Shown in pieces: positions 58,488 to 64,000 of a stretch of DNA of 64,000 nucleotides. This DNA comes from Xiphophorus maculatus. Taxonomy: Eukaryota > Chordata > Actinopteri > Cyprinodontiformes > Poeciliidae. Within the stretch, counting starts at the first letter, position 1. Each line of letters begins with the position of its first letter. Below the pieces are notes generated by a model. That model worked only from the letters and a program-made list of their open reading frames with translations, did not search any database and had not been told where the DNA came from. The stretch lies in contig NC_036444.1 in assembly GCF_002775205.1 (NCBI RefSeq), forward strand, positions 186,001-250,000, in the 5' to 3' direction. Position numbers and translations under genes: made by a program.

Positions 58488-61025
58488 GCAGGAAACCCGC
58501 TGCTAGTTTTCATGTCAGCTTATCTCTACTGTTAACTTCCGTTAAGGGCTTTCAAAATAAGGTCCTAAGAAAATTTGTGTTTTTTTCTTTTGTTTTCTTT
58601 ATGTTCACAAAGTCTGTTGCCATGGTGATATAGGCAGCGTCCATCTTTGGCCCCCTTCAGTCTATGATGTGTACTACAGCCCGCAGGGCATCAAAACATA
58701 AAACTAAAATAAACTAAAAAATAATTTAATTCAGAGTAAAACGCAGCTACAAACGTAACAACAGAAGGAGAAAAAATATTTATTTTGTGAAAGAAATCGG
58801 AACATTTTTTCCTGTCTCTTTTATTTCTAAATCAAATATTTCAACCGGAAGTTTTACCTTTTTTGTGAGCGTTCAAGACTAAAAATGTTAGCAAGACTTT
58901 GAAAAACCATGTCAGTAGTTGCAGGCGGACTTTGGCGAACTGCATTACCCACAATCCATTGCTGCATGTGACGTTTTGAGTTAAAAGGCGAATTTATGGC
59001 AATGTTTTGTTGCTTGTTCGAGTCTTAATAGAAAATTTAAAGAAAATAACTTGACAGGGCACATTAATAATAAAAAAGTTTGATTTGATAAACAGCAGAA
59101 AAAAGAAGAAGTAAAAAAGAATAGTCACAAACTAACGAAAGTAAAACTAAAGGTCACAAATGCAAGACAAATTTAAAATCTTAAATTAAGATATTAACAT
59201 GTTGGTATAAATATTGGGCTTTTGTGACGGTGCAACGTTTAAGCACTCTGTAAAATAAAATTATTTCACTTTAAAAATGGAGGTGATTTTTAGAAAGCAG
59301 TATTTGTGAATAAATTACATCATTATTTAACTCATCATCCCGTTAGAAGACCAAATTGTATTATTTTAAAACTTCAATATAGAATAAATTTCTTGTGTAA
59401 TATCCACTTTTTGAAATCTCTCTAAAATCTTTAATTCTCAACTGAAAAAATGTTTATTATCTCAAAATGTCACAAAATGTAGGAATTGATATTTATTTTG
59501 AATTTCTTTTGCAGAAAGTCATTATAGAGAAAACTTTACACATAATTATGAAATTAATATCTTAAGTTTTTGTGGGAGTGGAATAGAAAGCTATTTGGTT
59601 CTTATTGTCATGATTTTTAAATGTTTTCTTCTCAGACTAGAGGAGGAGAAAACTGATTAATCTATTGTTACATTTTTGGTTAATAAAGCCATAACATTCA
59701 TAGTTTCTTTTAAAAATGACATTTTATTTCCATTAGTCTTTTTATTTTTCACATTTAAAAGAATCTGTTTTGTTGTAGTTGTACAGTTTAACAGCAGCAT
59801 GCCTCAACAGTGACCAGTGCCGCCATTTTGGATGTGAAGTTACGAGCCAGGGCTGTTCCCTGACGTGACTTTGACTGAGCCCACTCTTCACAGAGGCGCA
59901 GGATTTTGAGCTCTGGCACCGGGCCAATGAGGAAAACAAGTCGACAGGTTATTTGTGGTTTTCATCAGCCTGACTTCCTCATGGCATCAGATTTATGAGT
60001 TTTATTACTGATATTTCCACACTGCCTTTATTGTGATCATTTATTCCATCCAGCAGTTTATCACTGTAAAATAAAACCCTCATTAGAAATTAAAACTTTC
60101 ATTCATGATTTTTTAAAATTTAGATTAAAAACATGAAAAACCTGCTTTTATGAGAATCTGCTAGAACTTTAAACATATATTTCTCATAACTTCAACAAAA
60201 TGTTCTACTTTTAACATGATGATAAATATTTAAGTTTTAGAAATGATTCCCCACCATGACTTTCTCATCCCCACTGGAGAGACAGAACCGGAACCAGAAC
60301 CAGCTGTCCCATCTGATACATTCACCTGGATCAGTGACTCCCTGACCTCTGTGACCTCTGACCTCAGATTGACTGAAGGAAGTCAGTGGGTCAACTTCCT
60401 GTCAGACCTCCTTCTGGTCAAAAATGTTGAATGAAACAGAAAATAACAAGATCATTTATCCTGATTTAGGCATCAAAGTCATGTCATTTGAACCTAAACT
60501 CAAAATCAAACAACAAAAGCACATTTTATTCATCTGTTTACAGACATTTTATAATTTCTGTTTGGGATTTTTGAGTTTAAATCAACTGAAGTGATTTTGT
60601 GTCTCAGCTGCAGACACCTAAGTGACCAGCAGGGGGCAGAACGCTGCTGCTCCCACACAGCAGGTGAAAGTGATGGAGGACGGAAGCAGCACTTCCTGCT
60701 GCATGGGGCTCTCAGCCTGAAATCAACCGCATGTTTTTACTAGTAATTAAAAATCAACGACAAACAGAAACTGTGACTAGAGCTGCTTTTATTAAACATT
60801 CAGAATATGATCCATTGAAACAGGAATTAATCAAATCAGATCCGATATAGTGAAGCCGGAACCGGAAATGATTCATTCACCCTTCAGAATAAAAGATGGA
60901 GGAAGGAAGGAGGGAAGGAAGGTAGAAAAGAAAAAAGGAAGGAAGGAACCCTAATCTCTAGTTTCTAGCTGTAAGAACTGAAGCTGTGTGTTGACTCTAC
61001 ATCTATAATTCTAGATCATTCAGCT
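58488..61025. other. Intergenic upstream of klhl36
   Basis: No gene recognised over 2.5 kb. AT-rich, particularly 58550-59760. A GGAAGGAAGG simple repeat lies at about 60900-60950. Confidence 0.45.
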
Positions 61026-62682
61026 CCATCACAGCTGCCTGTCCACAGCAGCTCTGCTCTCACAGTAGAGGAGAGTGAGGTGAGGCAGGTGATGAGGAAG
61101 GTGAACCCAAGGAAGGCTGCGGGACCTGACGGTGTGTCGGGACGGGTGCTTAAAGACTGTGCAGACCAACTGGCTGGAATCTTCACAAAGATTTTTAACC
61201 AGTCCCTGTCTCAAGCCACTGTCCCTCCCTGCCTAAAGTCCTCTACCATTGTCCCCCTGCCGAAAAGAACCAACATCATCACCCTGAACGACTACCGTCC
61301 AGTGGCACTCACACCGATCTTCATGAAGTGCTTGGAGAGACTGGTGCGGAGTCACATCCTTGCTGGCCTGCCTGCTGAGCTGGACCCTCTCCAATTTGCC
61401 TACAAAGCAAAGAGGTCCACAGAGGACGCTGTATCCACAGCACTTCATGCTGCCCTGACCCACTTAGAGAAGCAGGGGAGCTACGTCAGAATGCTCTTTG
61501 TGGACTTCAGCTCAGCATTTAATACCATACTTCCCCAACGTCTGGTGTCCAAGCTAGCAAACCTTGGGCTCCCATCAGCCACCTGCAGTTGGATCCTGGA
61601 CTTCCTAACAGGTCGCTCCCAGAGGGTCAGACTGGGCCCCCACACCTCCACTGCTCTGAGCCTGAACACCGGATCGCCACAGGGTTGCGTGCTCAGCCCA
61701 CTTCTCTACACCCTCTACACTCATGACTGTCTCCAACCACCTCAGCAACAAGACCATAAAGTTTGCAGATGACACGACTGTTGTTGGTCTCATCTCAGGC
61801 GGGAAGGGGGAGCTGGAGTTCAGGGATGAGGTGAAGCGGCTGTCAGAGTGGTGCAAAGTCAATAACCTGCTCCTCAACACCTCCAAAACAAAGGAGCTGG
61901 TGATCGACTTCAGGAAGAACAAAACAGACATCCAGCCTCTCACCATCAGTGGGACCTGTGTGGAGAGGGTCCCAGTGTTCAGGGTTCTGGGCATGGAGTT
62001 GGAGGACAAGCTAACCTGGAGCACCAACACCAAGGAGCTGTTGAAGAAGGCACAGCAGAGACTGTACTTTCTGAGAATACTCAAGAAGAACCGTCTCCCC
62101 TCAGACCTGCTGCAGGCCTTCTATCACTGCTCCATAGAGAGTGTGCTCACATACGGTCTGTGTGTGTCTGGTACGGCAGCAGCACATCCGCGGCAAGAAG
62201 GCACTCCAGAGGGTTGTTAGCTCAGCAGAGAGAACCATAGGCTGCCGCCTCCCCACTATGGAACAGATTTACACTTCCAGGCTCCACAAGAAAGTTTTGG
62301 ACATTTTAAATGACTCTTCACACCATGGCCATGGTCTCTTCCAGCTGCTGCCATCAGGCAAGAGATACAGAGCAATAAAAACCAGGACAAATCGCCTAAA
62401 AAACAGTTTTTACCCGATGGCAATCATGGCACTAAATTCAAAGGCATAAGAACTTCTGCTCTTGACACCACTTTGTTAAAAATGTCAATTCTGTTGCAAC
62501 ACCTCCAGGCGCTGCAACCATCTTCTGATGTCTATTTATTCTCATTTTGTACTATTTATTTATTTATCTTTGTATATTATGTATATACACATAACCTGCA
62601 TCTTAACTCGAGTCGAGCAAATCTCAATCTCGTTGTAATCTGTTGATGACAATGACAAATAAACCTTATCTTATCTTATCTT
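61026..62682 (+). mobile_element. L2/CR1-type LINE, copy D, 5'-truncated
   Basis: The RT region starts at [20 protein letters not shown] and continues with [19 protein letters not shown] and [10 protein letters not shown] in one frame (61080-61772), [10 protein letters not shown] onward in a second (61723-62220), and the C-terminal part in a third (62141-62449). At least two small indels (near 61745 and 62185) break it. The 3' end is GACAATGACAAATAAA followed by a CTTAT tandem tail. Same broad group as A-C but a separate subfamily. Confidence 0.9.
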
Positions 62683-62949
62683 TAATAACTTCAGCTTCTG
62701 TTCAGAAAATTTTGTCTCATCCACTCATCTGATCTGTTGTCAGCATCTGTTCAGTTATTGGATTCAGTGAAAGGTCATCTGGTGACATAATAAGGTAAAT
62801 CATCTGCATTGTCATGGTAACTGATCTTACTTCCTGTTATAACCTGACCCATTAGGAGCATATATATTGAACAGAGGGGTCCTGCGGAGCCTTGGGGAAA
62901 CCCACATGACCTCTGACCTCTTGATGAGACGTTTGGATGTTGGTGTAAA
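62683..62949. other. Intergenic
   Basis: No gene seen. Confidence 0.3.
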
Positions 62950-63080
62950 TCAGTGGTTCCCAAAGTGTTCGGCGCGCCCCCTAAAGGGGGCGCAGTGCCA
63001 TTGCAGTGGGGCGCTGGAAGCGGTATGGATGAATGAAAAAACAAACAGTTACACAAAAGTGTTTGACTGTAAAGATGGTT
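62950..63080 (+). mobile_element. hAT-type terminal fragment
   Basis: CAGTGGTTCCCAAAGTGTTC followed by GCGCCCCCTAAAGGGGGCGC is typical of the start of ZBED-like hAT elements in vertebrates. No transposase frame follows and no right end was found. Confidence 0.55.
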
Positions 63081-63224
63081 TCTAATTTTTTTTTGGTGCA
63101 AATTGTAGAGTGAAATAAACTTCAGTGGAGTTTGAAAACAAAATATGTGTAAAGATTTATGTCTGGTTTAAAGATGTGTGTCCAGTTGATTTTCTTTTCT
63201 TTTTTTCTACTGTATTCCACAGGG

Positions 63225-63370
63225 GGGCCAGTGGATGTTGCTGTGGATGTTGGGTTGCCGTAGATGTTGGGTTGCTGTAGATGTTGGGTTGCTGTAGTTG
63301 TTGGGTTGCTGTAGATGTTGGGTTGGTGTAGATGTTGAGTTGCCGTAGTTGTTGGGTTGCTGTAGATCTG
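63225..63370. repeat. 18-bp minisatellite, TGTTGGGTTGCTGTAGAT
   Basis: About eight units of TGTTGGGTTGCTGTAGAT with single-base variants (CCGTAG, GGTGTAG). Open frames through it are artefacts. Confidence 0.9.
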
Positions 63371-64000
63371 CAGATTAATATAATTTTCCCTGTGATGTAA
63401 TCGATGCCAAGTCGTGTTTGTGGTTCTGTCAGGTATTGTAAATAATCCTGGAGCGTTCTTAATGTTTGAGTTATTGTTTCCATAAAGTTTCTGTGGATTG
63501 GTGGTTTCACGGTTTGTCTTTGTGGATTTCATCATGAACATCAAGTTGAGTTTAAACTGTTCACATTCAGCTTTTTGACAAATAATCAGGATATTATTAA
63601 AGAGTTTGGAGTTTTTCCTTCTTCTTTATGGCAACATTGCAAACAAGAACCAGATAACCAAATAATATTCAAAATGTTTTTAATTTTAGTGTAATCATGA
63701 TCATCAGTCAAATATTCAGCTCGAATGATCGAAATTGTTAATAAACCCGAGTCTTTATTTGAGTCGGTCTCTTCAGATTTCTTGTGGACTTTATTTTGAA
63801 GAATCCGTCCCGGAAGCTGTGTTTGCCTGTTGGCGCAGCTTGACAGCGCCCCCTGGAGACGCCGAGCGGCCAGAAGGAGGAGGTGATCGCGTCTCGTGCC
63901 TGCAGCCTGGTTGACTAACAGCACCAACGCCCATAAAGTGGACCCATCCAGGAAATGAAGACACTTTCTAGCAGAAGCGCCGCTTCGTCCCGTTAACTCA
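63371..64000. other. Window end, nothing recognised
   Basis: No protein-like ORF. The last ~180 bp are GC-richer, with CAGCGCCCCCTGGAGACGCC, and could be close to a gene beyond the window. Confidence 0.3.

Overview
This is nuclear DNA of a ray-finned (teleost) fish. The genes are split by GT-AG introns, many of them short; the encoded proteins are vertebrate-specific (SPATA2-like, TIN2, KLHL36); and the interspersed repeats are the usual teleost mix: L2/CR1-type LINEs with short tandem 3' tails, an L1 tail, a tRNA-derived SINE, Tc1 relics, hAT elements and a Gypsy relic. No bacterial genes, CRISPR arrays or tRNA/rRNA genes were recognised.

Layout. 1-4000: a ~128-bp satellite in two blocks alternating with two copies of a ~0.9-kb module. 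4000-6760: AT-rich, gene-poor. 6762-10644 (-): an atypical short-chain dehydrogenase/reductase (SDR) gene whose intron 2 carries a palindromic 27-bp minisatellite. 11318-16464: a DNA-transposon-like element with 13-bp terminal inverted repeats, containing a nearly full-length but decayed LINE. 17240-20240: LINE fragments, an LTR-like segment and a minisatellite. 23029-25988 (+): SPATA2/SPATA2-like gene. 27357-28356 (-): mitochondrial peptide deformylase (pdf). 29512-34282 (+): shelterin gene tinf2. 37266-43927 (+): tyrosine aminotransferase (tat), with a recognisable TATA box and probable 5' UTR exon upstream. 45525-52874 (+): an aldo-keto reductase of family 1. 53626-58364 (-): klhl36. 58500-64000: no recognised gene, one LINE copy at 61026-62682.

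Coding models were assembled exon by exon from GT-AG boundaries with compatible phases. They give proteins of about 243 (SDR), 439 (SPATA2L), 241 (PDF), 547 (TIN2), 449 (TAT), 320 (AKR1) and 609 (KLHL36) residues. The genes are not an operon and have no shared pathway. In human, SPATA2L, PDF, TAT and KLHL36 all lie on 16q (recalled knowledge), so the window is largely a conserved 16q-like block with tinf2, the AKR1 gene and the SDR gene interleaved. pdf and tinf2 are head-to-head, spata2l/pdf and akr1/klhl36 are tail-to-tail.

No new defence or metabolic system was found. The points most worth a second look are the SDR lacking the usual active-site pattern, an in-frame 72-bp duplication of a splice acceptor plus exon start in tinf2, a 66-bp stop-free intron in klhl36, the palindromic minisatellite with a higher-order repeat, and several transposons whose boundaries can be read directly.
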